Positions 1-11,864 of a stretch of DNA of 64,000 nucleotides are shown here, piece by piece. Origin of the DNA: Diphasiastrum complanatum (Eukaryota > Streptophyta > Lycopodiopsida > Lycopodiales > Lycopodiaceae). The stretch spans positions 43,899,054-43,963,053 of the forward strand of contig CM055109.1 in the NCBI GenBank assembly GCA_029204225.1. The letters run 5' to 3'. How positions within the stretch are numbered: the first letter of the stretch is position 1; the number at the start of each line of letters is the position of its first letter. The notes beneath the pieces are model-generated. The model had not been told where the DNA came from and ran no database searches. It worked only from the letters and a program-made list of their open reading frames with translations. The position numbers and the translations under genes are program-made.

Positions 1-489
1 AGATCACTTCACATGAGAATGTTCCTCAACCTGTTAAGAACCTGGAAACACATTTGCATAAATGGTTAAAACCTTCCAGCAAATGCTCCAATCAAATTAC
101 ATAAGGAGAGCTACTTACATGCTCAACAAAGTACACCAAAATTTATGCAAAAGATTGTTGACAATCTATTCACCCAAAAGGGGATCTTTCATGCAAGTGG
201 GAGCTTTGTTCAGCCTTTTGGAGAAATACAAAATCACAGAGTATCTGTCATCCACTTAAGGAGAAGGTTCATCCACTTAAGGAGAGTGTTCATCCACAAA
301 GAAGAGTGTTCATCCACAGAAGTGGAGATTGTCAACAATACATTGAACAGAACATTGTTAGTATTGAATATGCACAAGCCTCACAATCAACAAATGATTA
401 GGTGTTATGATCTGATCCAAAATAGCTTCTTCTCAGCCTCTGATCTTCAATAAACCTGAAATATGCTTTTGTTCATGGTTCTTGTGGTT
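1..489. other. No gene seen; short minisatellite only
   Basis: No coding motif is recognisable here. The short open frames lack any family signature. The only structure is the four-unit tandem repeat at 249-330. The stretch lies outside the LTR-like segment that starts near 490-550, so it is probably flank of that element or part of another decayed repeat. Confidence 0.5.
249..330. repeat. 21-bp minisatellite, about 4 units
   Basis: Four imperfect tandem units begin with CATCCAC at about 249, 270, 291 and 311. The first two contain CATCCACTTAAGGAGA. Later units diverge after CATCCAC. Confidence 0.8.
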
Positions 490-1510
490 TCTTTACCTCT
501 TCTTTAGTTACGGTTCTTTATGGCTCTTCTTCTTATTACTCAGATTTCAACATGTATTTCCCAGCCTGTCAGTGGGAGACACAGGTCCGATGCTCAGCTA
601 TATGCCGAAATCAACCATGTAACCATCTATAGGTCAAGAGGATCAACGTTTTGGAACAAGGAGCAGACCTACCACTATCTATTGAATCAGAAATCAATCA
701 AAAACAAGATTAACTACTGAACAAGAAACAAGAAAGTAGATTCCTAACAGCATTTGACAATCCAAGAATCAAGAAACATTCATTTCTTGATGCTTAGAAT
801 GCCCAAGAACAATCAAGAACTAAAAAGTAAGAGAGTATGCAAGATCTACACCACTATTCCAACCTATTTAGTTTACTTAAATGCTGATTTCTACCTTATT
901 CCATAAACAAGAAGTGAATTCTAATCCACAACTAAGCAAGAAATTAGAAAACAAGAAACTAGTTAATCCACAATGCAAGGAATTCAAGGATGTTCATAGA
1001 AATTTCACTCAAGAACATTGCCATGAACAAGGAGCTTAGCAATCATCAAGAACTCGTGGAGGATCCTCTTTATTTGCTCAAGAGAACTTGACAATAAATT
1101 CAAAGCTCCTTCACAAGAGAGGGGAGCCCTTAAATAAGCAAGAAGGCTACCCATGTGGAGCCCAAGTGGCAATTCCACCAAATTAGAAATTACATGTGGA
1201 ATTTGCCCTTCCACTAAAGGTCACCATCAAAAGGTGGCTCACTCTAACTAATTTAAGATGGGGTCTACATTTATTTACAAAGCCTAGGAAATATGACTAG
1301 CTTCTACATGGTTGTTCCTTCTCTGGGATACACCATGTAGGCTCACATAGATATTTCACTGTCATCATAGCTAGTAATTTATTGGCTCCCATGCTCGGCT
1401 CTCAGCTTCTTCTACTCTCCTCCTTTTGAGACCTCCTTGGTCATGGGTGAGAGGTATTCTGTGTCTTCGGCTTGGCTCGGCATCTGGGAATTCTCTAGAA
1501 TCTGCTAACA
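490..1510 (-). mobile_element. 3' LTR of unknown-ORF retroelement, copy 1
   Basis: On the minus strand this segment begins TGTTAGCAGA directly after a purine-rich tract, as a 3' LTR does. A TATA-like GCTTATTTAAGGG lies near 1,128-1,140 (minus). It aligns colinearly with about 58,790-59,814: both share CCCAGCCTGTCAGTGGG, the stretch around CAAGAACTCGTGGAGGATCC, and the CCCTTAAATAAGCAAGAAGGC block. The inner edge at 1,510 is well defined. The outer edge (490-550) is uncertain because the copies diverge in a pyrimidine-rich stretch. No coding motif is present. Confidence 0.65.
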
Positions 1511-1522
1511 TTATCCACCCCT
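1511..1522 (-). promoter_or_regulatory. Polypurine tract
   Basis: The minus strand reads AGGGGTGGATAA immediately before the LTR start TGTTAGC. This is the usual position and composition of a plus-strand priming site of an LTR retrotransposon. The second copy has AGCGGTGGATAA at 59,815-59,826. Confidence 0.65.
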
Positions 1523-1683
1523 AATTTGTTGCAGGACCCACTGCAACACCGGTGATGTCTTTCGCTTGGCACTTGGAAAAGCGTGGATCTTTGTTCGCTT
1601 TGGTAAAACCAGGTGCTTATTATCTGCAAAACTTATTATTATTATTTTTTTATTATTAAAATTGGAAGTCTCTCAATTGGCCG

Positions 1684-4600
1684 CTACATTCCAGCCTTCT
1701 TGAGAACTTCTTGGAGTCTTGCTCGCCTCGTCGTCGTGCCGTTTGCTTTCTCTTGCTCATCTTTTGCCCCAACGCTTCAAGAACTTGAAAGCGGAGCTTA
1801 CTTCCGAATTTGAGGGGCCCCAGATATTCTCTTATCTTTTCCACGAAGCCCATTTCCTACCAGTCTTCCACCATGGTCACATAGCGTGACTACATGAAGG
1901 CCGCTCTATAGTATAGCCTGGCCATCATCTCATGGTCTTCTTCCAACTGGAGGGCTACATTTGGGTTGATTTTGATGGGCTCCAAGCCTCGATCCCAGAA
2001 ACAATCTTGTTGCATCAGAAAGGCCATGGATTTGCAATACTCGACACTTTCTTGCACGCAAAGATCGGCACTTGTTTTGTATTTATGCCTGAAGTCGAGT
2101 AACTGCAGCCTCAGATCATCCGGGGTGGTTCTCTCTAAAATTCTCGGAATGACTGGCCAGTTTACCAGCTCTACTCGTGGCTTTTCCACCATCCATGGAT
2201 TTTTGCGTTTGAGTGGCATGTAGAAAGGAACCACCCGCTTCCATGTCGGTGCCTTCAAATACTCCTGAAGTCGCCTGCTATCTTTCAGGACTTTATTCTA
2301 CCATTTTGGTTGCAGTTGTAACACGGCAATGATCTCGGCCCTGGTGGAGTATTGGCTTTGATTAATGTCTTCTTTGCATCCCCTCATGTTGGGAGGGTAT
2401 TTTCTCTCAAATTTTCCTGACTCTCTTGTGTCAGCCAATTTGCCTCTGGGTGTGGTAGGGAAAGTTGTCCTACGCGGTTGGGATGGCCTCGCCAGATAAT
2501 CATCTAGGGCCTTGGTGCCCATGTCTTTTTCTTTGGCTTTCTCACTTGTCGATGGCTCAACTAAGCCCGTGTCTTGCCTGGGCAAGAACCTTCTTATCTC
2601 TGGTTGATCTGCCAGGATGTCATCATTGCCTCCAATGTCCGTGTTAGTTTTTGGAAGGTCGGGGATGGAATGATCTGGAGAGAGGGGTGCGGGGGTGATA
2701 GATTTAGGAGGAGGTGGGATCAACAAGTTATACGCCGCACCGGGGGAGTGGAGTTGTTGGAGGAACTCATCCCGTCGGATTTTGTAGGTGTCAACTGGGC
2801 CTTTTGATGGGCCTATTATTTTGCTAGGAGGTGATGGAGAGAGAGAAGGTGAAAGAATCGAATAAGTTGGAATGAATGTTTTAGAAAAGTTAAAAGCAGA
2901 GTAGGAGGAGGGGTTAAAAGTGGGAGGGGGTCGAAAAACAGTTCTAGAAGCAGCCTCGGATCTCTGGCCACCCGATCCCAAGCTACCGTCTGAAGGGTGG
3001 GTTTGCCCGCATTGATTCCCTGCTCCATCATTCCCATCATCGTCCGATGGCTTCGTTGGTTGAGCACCTGCTTGGGCCTTGCACGTCGTGTCCCATAATT
3101 GGTTCACCTAGTCCAAGACTTGCTGTAGGGCCTTCGTGGTGTCTTCCAGCTGCCTCTGGGACTCAAGGATGATATTCTCTTGCTTGGCCACAATGTTTTG
3201 AAAATTTTTCTTTTCAGCTTCTTGTTCTTGAATTAGTTGCACGTATTTCTCCATCTGAATGGCTGAGGCCTGTGGGGCCTGGAATTGAATGTCCTCGAGC
3301 TTGACTAGAGGAGCATCGACTGTCATTGCACCCGATGATCCATCTCGTACTTGGTCGATTTAGACCATCTGGTGCTTCAGTTGTTGCTGGACCTCTTCCA
3401 GAGTGGATTTTTGTCCGGCCATCACGGATCTGGCTTCCACTGTCTCTTTTTCTTTCTCCTTGGCCAGCCTCTGATATTGCACAATTTCTTGGTCTTGATG
3501 TTGGACCTTGCTCTGGAGCATTTGATATTGGCTCATCAACCAATGCATGTGGTAGCTTGTTTCGGATAGGCCTATCATAGAGGGGTTGGTGCTTCAGTGA
3601 GCTTTTCAGGGTTAGTGAGAGTTGGGTACTGATCTAGAGTGTGGGATGGTGAGGTTAACCCAGAAAATAAGCGTTGTGTTAGAGTTGAAGATGGAGGTGG
3701 AGGTGGAGGTAGTGGAGGAATGATGTTAGTAACTGTTGTGGTGGTGGTGGTGGTTAGTGGAGGGGTCAGACTTCTTCCTGGCTGTTTCTCCTTCTCTGGC
3801 TTGTCGTCGCTTATTTCTATCAGGTCTGAAGCATCAAAATATTGTGATGTGTCCAGTGTGTGGACTTGTTGGGCCTGTGGTTGTTGAGCCGCTTCCGTGA
3901 CCTAGGGATTGGATATCCCCACCCCCTCCCCCCCCCAAATCTTGTGCCAGTGGTGATGTTGTTGGCATTGGCATGGTAATCAATGTGGGTGGGGTGGTGA
4001 CTTCATCTAGTGGAGTAGCAGGGTGTGAGGTGGTCATATGTTGGGTTGCTGTTGATGTCGTTGCTCCATCACCCCCGTCAATGACATGTGAGGGTAACGA
4101 GTGCTGTTGTGATGTCGTGGATGAGCTGCCATTATATGAGGTGGAACCATCTGAAGTTGATTCCCACCGGTGATGTGCTCCCAACTTGAAGCTTCTTTTG
4201 CATTCTTTGTTGTCGTGTGTCAGACAACTGGGCCTTGGAGGTATCAGCCTCTTGAGCTTCGGAAGTTGCAGGTGCTTGTGGATCCGGTTGTGGGCTTGTT
4301 TGCCTCCATACTAGTGGGAGTATACTTGTGTTGACCCTTTTAGGTTGGGATCCCGATGGGGAGGTAGTTCTTGATCGTGCACGCTTGGACTTTTTGGACT
4401 CAATATGGGATGTCCCATGCCTTGTCTGCAAGCTGCAGGTGTTGTAGAAACTTTGGCCCGTTCTATACTTGGTGAAGAGTAATGTTTGTCATAAGATATC
4501 CCAATACTGTGATGGGTTGCTTGTTTTTAATGCACTCATGTAGACAGTTCGAAGCAAACTGTGCCCAATCATAGAGGTTTTGGGCATGCAGTCGTGAATC

Positions 4601-5119
4601 TGACATCATATGAAACAGGGACATGGGTACCCTCAGCACTTTCATCCGTGGTTTTTGTGTGCACCTGGTGAGATAGGCACATGCTGCTTGGAGTTGCTGG
4701 TCATTGATGGCTTCCACTCTGTACCCATTCTTATTCTTCGTCACAGAGGGATCAATGTACTTGAAGTATGTCATTTGCTCTATCTTGTGGAGTGTCCTTG
4801 AGATAGCATTTGGTCCTCGCGGAAACCCATAAGGTTGCAAGTCGGCTGCCGCAAAAGATACGTTATAAACATAATTCCTGATAGGTGGAACTATGATTTG
4901 GCATGACCTGGCTGTTGCATGATAGTTGGAATAGGCCATGTGTACCAGGTACGGGCTTTGATAACCTGTCAAGATAGGGATCTGGAATTCAATTTTCTTG
5001 AAAAATGACTCTGCCTGCTGGTACCATGTCTGCATCTCTGTAAGATCTAACTTGGACAGTTGGATGTCGAGCTTACTTGCCTCGGGATCTTCGGAACTAG
5101 AACTAGGATTGGACGACAT
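1684..5119 (-). pseudogene. Unknown ~1,100-aa retroelement ORF, copy 1 (broken)
   Basis: I do not recognise this protein. Reading from ATG at 5,119, it has four zones. First is a 218-residue N-terminal part (5,119-4,463) rich in aromatic residues, including YQSPYLVHMAYSNYH and NLYDWAQFASNCLHE. Second is a Ser/Thr/Pro/Gln-rich stretch (about 4,430-3,600). Third is a heptad-like coiled coil (about 3,580-3,110) with QDQEIVQYQRLAKEKEKE. Last is a Pro-rich linker and a basic C-terminus with KRKQTARRRGEQDSK. Copy 2 at 59,972-63,340 aligns colinearly. By comparison with copy 2, this copy has in-frame stops near 4,463, 3,360 and 3,107, frame changes near 4,460-4,180 and 3,900-3,600, and a 1-nt loss near 1,700. 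The frame is in sense with the adjacent 3' LTR. It has no RT, integrase or zinc knuckle, so it may be a captured gene or an extra ORF of a gypsy element. Confidence 0.65.
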
Positions 5120-5690
5120 GGTGGAGAAATGGAAAAAATAAGGTTATGGAAAAACTGGTTCGGTTGGGTTGTTTTAGACAGAACCGCGTGGAATGTGGGT
5201 GGCAAAAGAAATATGATGTAAAAAAGGTGGGCACAGAATGAGGTGGAGTTAAGAAGGATGGAAAGTGGAATATCAGAAAGTGGAGGTGTTTGTCAAGGAT
5301 GGTGATTTTGTGAAGGTGGATATGTGTGAGTAATGGACTGGGCGGAAGACAAATGTTTTGTGATGTTGATTTTGATGATGTTCAATAGTGTAACGGGAGC
5401 TTGATGGGTGCTCGTGTGACACTACCCCTCAGCATGCGAAGACTCGTAATATGATGTATTCTGCCGGCGACGTTAGGTTGTAAGGTTTTAGTGATGGCGC
5501 TCGCAATGGAATGGTGACAATGGTAGTTGATAGTCTGTAGAGATGGTGTGAAGACGATAACAGAAGGATTGAACAACTGAGTGCCATGATCAGTCACGGG
5601 AGCAAGAAAATCGCCAGCAGATCGTCGCCAGAAAATGCTAGAGTTCGCACTTCGCTGAGGTGCGAATGGCGTCGTGATGAGGGCATTTAT
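5120..5690 (-). other. Leader of the unknown ORF, copy 1
   Basis: This noncoding stretch upstream of the 5,119 ATG matches 63,540-64,000 upstream of copy 2. Both carry a block containing TGACACTACCCCTCAGCATGC (split here as TGACACTACCCC and TCAGCATGC) and then a similar GATGGCGCTC-containing stretch. It probably is the 5' leader or intervening region of the same element. No primer-binding site could be placed with confidence. Confidence 0.5.
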
Positions 5691-5762
5691 GAACGCAGTC
5701 TTCTGGTGGCGAGCGAGATGGGACGTGCCAGTTTGTGAAATTTGAATTTAGGTCTTTCGATC

Positions 5763-5922
5763 GAGATTTGATTGAAATACTCCAGTTGAGATTTGAGCTG
5801 AGTGCTCCGGTTGAGATTTGATTTGAGTGCTTTGGTTGAGATTTGAACTGAGTGCTCCGGTTGAGATTTGAGCGGAGTGCTCCGGTTGAGATCTGACTGA
5901 AGCACTTCGGTTGAGATTTGAG
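5763..5922. repeat. 25-bp minisatellite, locus A (about 6-7 units)
   Basis: Tandem units of the form GAGATTTGAGCGGAG plus TGCTCCGGTT, each 25 bp, lie at the 3' side of the degenerate gypsy element. Related arrays lie at 11,497-11,805 and 63,365-63,530. Because 25 is not a multiple of 3, the minus-strand translation steps through all three frames and yields a 25-residue super-period with QIST, SNLNRST and KSQPEHS blocks and few stops. Confidence 0.85.
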
Positions 5923-6384
5923 AAAACCTCATTATGAAGGAATGGATCTGTTTGATGCAAGTGAAGAACTTCAAAGGAAAAATATGACTGTGGCTCAGAG
6001 TAGAAGTTCTTATGAAAAGGTGTATCTCCAGAAATGTTTGTATGCCTGAGATACCAGTCAGACAGAGATGAGGTGGCTAAAGTGTGAGAATCATTGCCTA
6101 TGGTGTAGCCTATCATTTGTTGATCTAAAACATCCATGACCCATGAGTATGTACAGGAAAAAGAAAATTCATAAAAAGTACATAAGTAATTGTATGAAGT
6201 ATAAACAAGCAACGAGGTGAACAATAGGCATGCAAAACGAGAATTACAAGCAAGGAATGAAAATAAAATAAAATAATAAAATACATAAAAATGCAGAATA
6301 TATACTAGAAAAAATGTGTTATTGGGTCAACAAAGAACAACTCTTCGTAATACCGCCACAGACGACCACCGTTTACGACAGTGT
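5923..6384 (-). other. 3' region of gypsy element 1
   Basis: This lies between the end of the integrase frame and minisatellite A. Translation is mostly open on the minus strand but shows no recognised domain. I see no second copy of the 11,877 LTR sequence here, so the 3' end of gypsy element 1 is unresolved. Confidence 0.4.
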
Positions 6385-9351
6385 CTAGGAGTATCCCTCA
6401 AGTGTTTGCAATTGGACTGCACCATTAATAAAGATTTTATTGATAACGTATGGCCCCTCACTTCTCAACTTCAATTTTTCGGGGTGCTTCTTTGATGTAT
6501 AAAGAAGCACATGGTCACCTAAGTGTAGATCTTTATTGCGCAGGTCATGGTCATGCCACGCCTTTTGGAGTAGTTTGTCAACTAGTTGTGCGTGATAAGA
6601 TATTAGTCTCGTCTCGCATAACTGGGCTAAAGTAAATAGCCTAGTTTTAAGTTGTTGTTCGATTGCAGCTTTTTCACAGAGATCTGTTGAAAAAGCTTCC
6701 ATGACTCGTAATGATGGGACTAAGAATTTTATTGGCATTACAGCCTCTTGACCATATACTAAGTGGAAAGGGGTAACCCACCCCAGTGGCTTTCTTCGGG
6801 GTGGTGGGATAAGCCCAAACAGCTGAGAAAAGTTTTGTTTCCCAATCATAACGACTGGTTTCAACTATCTTAGTCAAAATTTTACATATCGTCTTGTTAG
6901 TTGATTCAGCCAGGCCATTACATCTAGGGTAGTACGGTGTACTTTTTCTGTGAACAACAAGGTAATGGAGTAGGAGGGTATCAACGACAGCATTTAAAAA
7001 ATGCGTGCCACGATCACTAACTAGCTCTATGGGATAGCCAAAACATGTAATAATGTTTTTGTAAAGAAAACATGCAATTGTTTTTGCATTGGCGTCCTTC
7101 GTTGCTCGAGCCTCAACTCACTTAGTGGCGTAATCTGTGGCTATGAGGATGTAGCGAGCTTGGGTGTGTTTTGCTGCTGGACTGATTGGTCCAACAAAGT
7201 CAATCCCCCACTTATGGAAGACTTTGCCTTCTATAATGGGAGTCAGTGGCGTGAAGTCTGCTTTGGTATTTTTCTTTGCTCGTTGATAGACATCACACGC
7301 TTTAATGACAACAAACGTGTCTTTAAACAAAGATGGCCACCACAATCCTACTCGAAGGATAATCTTCGTTGTGGCTTCAGCAGAAAAGTGGCCACCCCCA
7401 ATGCCTTCATGAGCTTGAGATATTATCGATCGTATCTCAGATTCATAAGCACATCGTCAAATAATGCCATCAATGCCCCTTTTGTAAAGTTGTCCTGCTA
7501 TTAACTGAAAGGGTGCTGCTTTTAGTAGAAATTTTTTTTTTCCTGTTGTACTCAGGCCTTCTTTTAGTTTGCCTATTGTGAGGAACTGAGTGATCTCCTC
7601 AACCCATAAGGGTGTAGCATCGATCTGAAAAAGGCATGCATCAGGAAGATCATCGTTGACTGGTGCAGTTGCTTTTTCAGCACTTGGTAGTCTAGAAAGT
7701 GGTCCGCCATGAAAGGTTGGGTCCTTTTCTGAACGACTACACGAAAATTAAATTCCTCCAAAATCAGCAACCATCGAGCTATTCGTCCCATCTTACAGGT
7801 TCTATTAACAATATATAGAAGTGCTTGATGGTCTGTGTAGAATGCAAAGGTTTGGCCTAATAAATAATGTCGTAGTTGTTGTACCGCATAGACCATCGCC
7901 AGTGCTTCTCTCTCGATAGTTGTATAGTTTACTTCAGTAGGCACCAGTTGCCTGCTCAAGAAACGTATGGGAAAGTCTTTGCCATACTCGTCCGGTTGCG
8001 CAAGAAGACCTCCAATGGCAAACTTACTTGCGTCAGTATGCACATGGAATTCTTTCGTGTAATCTGGTGAGCGGAGTATGGGAGCCGTGGTGAGGGCTGT
8101 TTTCAACTCCTCAAAGGCCTTGATTTGTTCTTCAGTCCAGCGAGGATCTACCACAACTAAATAAACGAGGCGTGCCTTACCGGCATAGTCGATTATAAAG
8201 ATGCGATAATAATTGGTATGACCAAGGAAGACATATACTTCCTTCATTGTTGCAGGTAAGGGCATGTCCACTATAACCTTGATTTTCGACGGATCGGTAG
8301 AAATATCGTCCTTTGAAATTATATGCCCGAGTACGATCCCATGGGTGACCCATATTTGGCATTTATTAGGGTTTAGTGAGATTCCAAATCTACGACATCG
8401 AATGAGGATTTTTTCCAAGGCGTCAAGGTGTGTAGTTGCGGAGGAATGTACACCTAGATCGTCGAGATAAATCTCCATGATCCGATGTAACAGATCTTGA
8501 AAGGCCAGTTGCATGACCTTTTGGAATGTTGAAGGGGCATTGCATAAGCCAAAAGGCATAATGTTATAAGCATAAACCCCGTTCTCTGTGGCAAAGGTCG
8601 TTTTATGTTTATCTTCAGGGGCTATTTGAACAAGGAAATAACCGCTGAATCCATCCAAGAAGTTGAAAGCTTCAGCTAGTGCCATTTCCTCTAGGATTTG
8701 AGTCGTTAAAGGCAAGGAAAAATGGTCTTTCTTCGTAACCGCATTAAGGTTTTTGAGATCGACTCAGATACGAAGCTTGTCGTTTTTCTTGGGTACAACC
8801 ACAATGGGTGATACTCAATCAGTATGTTGAACTTCATAAATGAAGCCAGCATCCAACAATTTCTTAATATCTTCGTCGATCCTCTCACGATAGACAGGGT
8901 TAGATTGATAGGGTTTAGCCCTAATCGGCTTAGCATTGTCTTCTAAAGGAATCCTATGGACGACTATTTCAGGTGGGATTCCTTTCACTTCGGTATAATT
9001 CCATGCAAATACATCCCTGTATTTGTGGAGTAATGTTTCTAGATTAGAAAGTCGGGTTGATGACAAATGTGCACCAACATGAACTATTCAATCTATCTCC
9101 TCGTCAAGATCTTTAAGGTTTAGTGGAATGGTCTTAGTAGGTCCTTCAAAGGAGTTGGAATTTGGTGTAGGCTCCCGATGTGGCTGTGGTAACTGGATAA
9201 CAACGTCATCCAGTGTAAAGTCTTTGAACTTTTGTGGAAGATCAAAAGGTGGGTCCACAAAATTTTCTGGGACTTTGGGAATCCTCTGAGTCGATTCACT
9301 ACCGAACGTGGAAGCTTGGTCAGATTGTTTAGTTTCTGTCCCTTTGGACAA
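6385..9351 (-). pseudogene. Ty3/gypsy pol, degenerate (RT, RNase H, integrase)
   Basis: Reading down from 9,351 on the minus strand there is a Glu/Pro-rich region, then RT from about 9,066 (RDVFAWNYTEVKGIPPEIVV, PYQSNPVYRERIDEDIKKLL). The main RT-RNase H block is 8,715-7,573, with FLDGFSGYFLVQIAPEDK, MPFGLCNAPSTFQ, the catalytic motif YLDD, TNYYR, HTDASKFAIGGLL for RNase H, and FYTDHQALLYIV. Integrase pieces follow at 7,345-7,118 (WWPSLFKD, KWGIDFVGPI, YILIATDYATK) and 6,864-6,385 (TPFHLVYGQEA, then the C-terminal SEGPYVINKIFINGAVQLQ). Two in-frame TGA stops fall between 8,815 and 8,715 where RT normally has Trp and Cys codons. Frameshifts split the integrase. No clear aspartic protease motif was found. 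Confidence 0.9.
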
Positions 9352-9363
9352 GGGCTTGATCGG

Positions 9364-11331
9364 CTATTTAAGCTTCTCTCGCATCTGTTTTTGATGCTCA
9401 GTTAATTTTGTATCAATAATTTTAGCTTTTTGTAACCAAGGTTTTTGTTGTTTTTGAGTGGGCGGTGTTGGTTCCTCACTTATCAGATCGTCGTCGATTG
9501 TATCCCAGACTTCGTCGGGAGACACATCCCATGTATATACTTTGGGTTTGGCCGTCAGGTGGCTTCCCTGGGGGTCAGCTAATTTGACATAATTTTGTTG
9601 TTGTTCTTGTTGTTGGCGTTGTGCTCTAGTGAGAACTCTAACAGGTTCGGATGAGATATGACATGCTGGAAGAATCTTGTTAGGCTGTTTAGGACAATCC
9701 TTGAGATTGTGTTTACAGACACAGTTGGGACATTTCGCATGGTATTGGTTTTTTACTTTACAGTCAGCCATGAAATGTCCCGTTTCACTACAAATAAAGC
9801 AGCGGTTGCTCATTGGGACTGTGGCAATAGCATAACCATCTTGGATGGCTAGCTGTGCTGGATTTTCTGATGGTGTTGAATACTCATCTCGTTTGCACAA
9901 GCATGAGTTGTCGGTTTGATAATATTGAGAACTAGCAGATGGAAGTGTTGTATCTTGATGATAGGACTGATCGTAGGAGTTTTCAACAAGATGTGTTTGT
10001 GTAGACTCTCGAGGATTTCTATGTTTTTTGTGGTCCTAGATCTGGTTGTCCTCTTGGAGGTGGTCCTAAGAGTGCCAGTTATGGTTGATGTTCATGTCTA
10101 GGTTGTCTAGGCAACTCTTGTATATGGACTTGGTTGTTTTGTGGTTGGTAGTGCGTGTGTTGGTTTTGTGAAACAAACGGTTGTTGAGGAGGCTGAGTAT
10201 GTCCTCCTGACTGGTTATGAGACTGGTTCCTCGGGTTATAATAGCAATAAAGAGAGGTATGCCCCATAAAGTCGCAGATGTCACATTTGATCAAGGAAGT
10301 ATCTGGGACCGGTTGGTATGAAATGCACTCATTGCCAGTGTGAGCACCTCGACAGTGAGGGCACCACATGTTCTCTCGTCTATGGTGGATTTGGCCAGTG
10401 GGTAACTGACCTGACATCGAACTCTGGATAGACTTAAGAGTGTTTTGAAACTCTTTTATGAGTTTCTCCATCTGTTGTTGGTGTTGCTGGTTAAGCAACT
10501 CCATATGTGTTTTCCACAACTGTTCTCGAGTTTCGTCATTTGGTCGAGCTTCTTGGACAGCACAATGTGCTCTCCGTTCACGTGGTTCATTGACATCAGA
10601 GCCCTCGTCTTCCTCTCGAATGGCGTCAGACATGGCTTGTTTCAATGATGTATATTCATCATTGGAACGAAGTTCACGTCTTATCCATCGTGGGAGTCCA
10701 ACGAGGAACCAAATTATGAGCATAGACGTAGTGGCTTGTTCTTGTTCCTGACCTTTTAATCGTTTAAATTGTTCAATGTAGTCACGTACTTTCTCGTCTT
10801 TTGTCATTTTGATATTACTTAGCTTGACAAAAGTACTTTATATCAAGCGAAATGGCTTGAAACGTTTGATAAAGGCCTCCTTCAAGAGTGACCAGTCATG
10901 TTTATCTTCACGACCAAGGTTGAAAAACCACTCTCGTGCGCGATCGATCATGGTCATCAAAAAGAGCTGTACCATGGCTTCCGGTGATGTCTCGCCATAG
11001 ACGTCACATGCAAGAAATCTTTGAGGATCAGTGTTACCATCGTACTTAGGTAAATCTAGCTTTGGGGTACATTTTTTAGTATGTGGAACATTATTCACAA
11101 AAGCTTTGTTCAAGTGAGCTCATGCATGTGAAGATTCGGTAGCATGAAAATGTGGTCGTTCATATGGAGCTTCATAACGCATGGATTCCCATCTGTCGAA
11201 TGGGTTGGTGGATGGCTCTTGGATTTGGGATTTCATCCGAGAATTTCTGTTAAATCAAGCTTGTTCGATGGATGGGGAGACCATTTCTAGTGGATAGTCC
11301 TCTGTAGAATTCGGATCGTAAGGGCGATCCA
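9364..11331 (-). pseudogene. Ty3/gypsy gag, degenerate
   Basis: The likely start is ATG at 11,331 (MDRPYDPNSTEDYPLEMV). Capsid-like blocks follow at 11,113-10,838 (PKLDLPKYDGNTDPQRFL, then SLLKEAFIKRFKPF) and at 10,807-10,079 (YIEQFKRLKGQEQEQATTS, then SFVDALPRW-like FLVGLPRWIRRELRS). Zinc-knuckle-like Cys/His motifs are CPHCRGAHTGNEC, CDICDFMGHTSLYC, and near 9,800 CFICSETGHFMADC and CPNCVCKHNLKDC. Stops and frameshifts split the frame. Gag binds genomic RNA and forms the virus-like particle in active relatives; this copy should not. Confidence 0.85.
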
Positions 11332-11496
11332 TAACAACTTGTAGAGTATCATAGGATTGTGTAAATTGGTGAATGTATTCTCTACGGTTGGATGCAGTTC
11401 CCACAGTGCAGAATGGCCACTACAGACCAATGCGGTCGTTACGAGTGGTTGCAATGACTGTAATGCAGTTGAATTTGGACTAGACGGTCTAAGGAT

Positions 11497-11805
11497 CGGT
11501 TGAGATCTGAGAGTATCCGTCGGTCGAGAACTGACGCAAGGGCGTCGTCGAGATCTGACACGAGGTCGTCTATCGAGATCTGACGCAAGGTCGTCGGTTG
11601 AGTTCTGACACGAGGTCATCGGTTGAGATGTCAATAGGTGGCATCGGTTGAGATCTGACTGTGGCCTCCGGTTGAGATTCGAGAGAAGTGCACCTGTTGA
11701 GATCTGACGGAAACGCACCGGTTGAGATCTAACTGAACACTTCGGTTGAGATGCGAGCAAGTGCTCCGGTTGAGATTTGAGAGAAGCACTTCGGTTGAGA
11801 TTTCA
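11497..11805. repeat. 25-bp minisatellite, locus B (about 12 units)
   Basis: Degenerate tandem units of roughly 25 bp share CGGTTGAGAT(C/T)TGA, with variable second halves. The array sits between the primer-binding site and gag of gypsy element 1, so it lies in the 5' untranslated leader of that element. Units near 11,640-11,805 match locus A best. Confidence 0.85.
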
Positions 11806-11864
11806 AAGATGTCGAGCCAAATATCACGATAAATGGAAACTTTACTAAAAATAACAGCCAACTA

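Noticed and set aside
3214-3543. Minus-strand 109-codon frame overlapping the coiled coil
   Set aside because: The matching frame in copy 2 is also open, but the alternative frame gives a proper heptad-rich coiled coil and joins the flanking zones, so this one is treated as a shadow.
5687-5974. Apparent repeat protein with SNLNRST/KSQPEHS blocks
   Set aside because: It is a by-product of the 25-bp minisatellite reading through all frames; no independent coding evidence.
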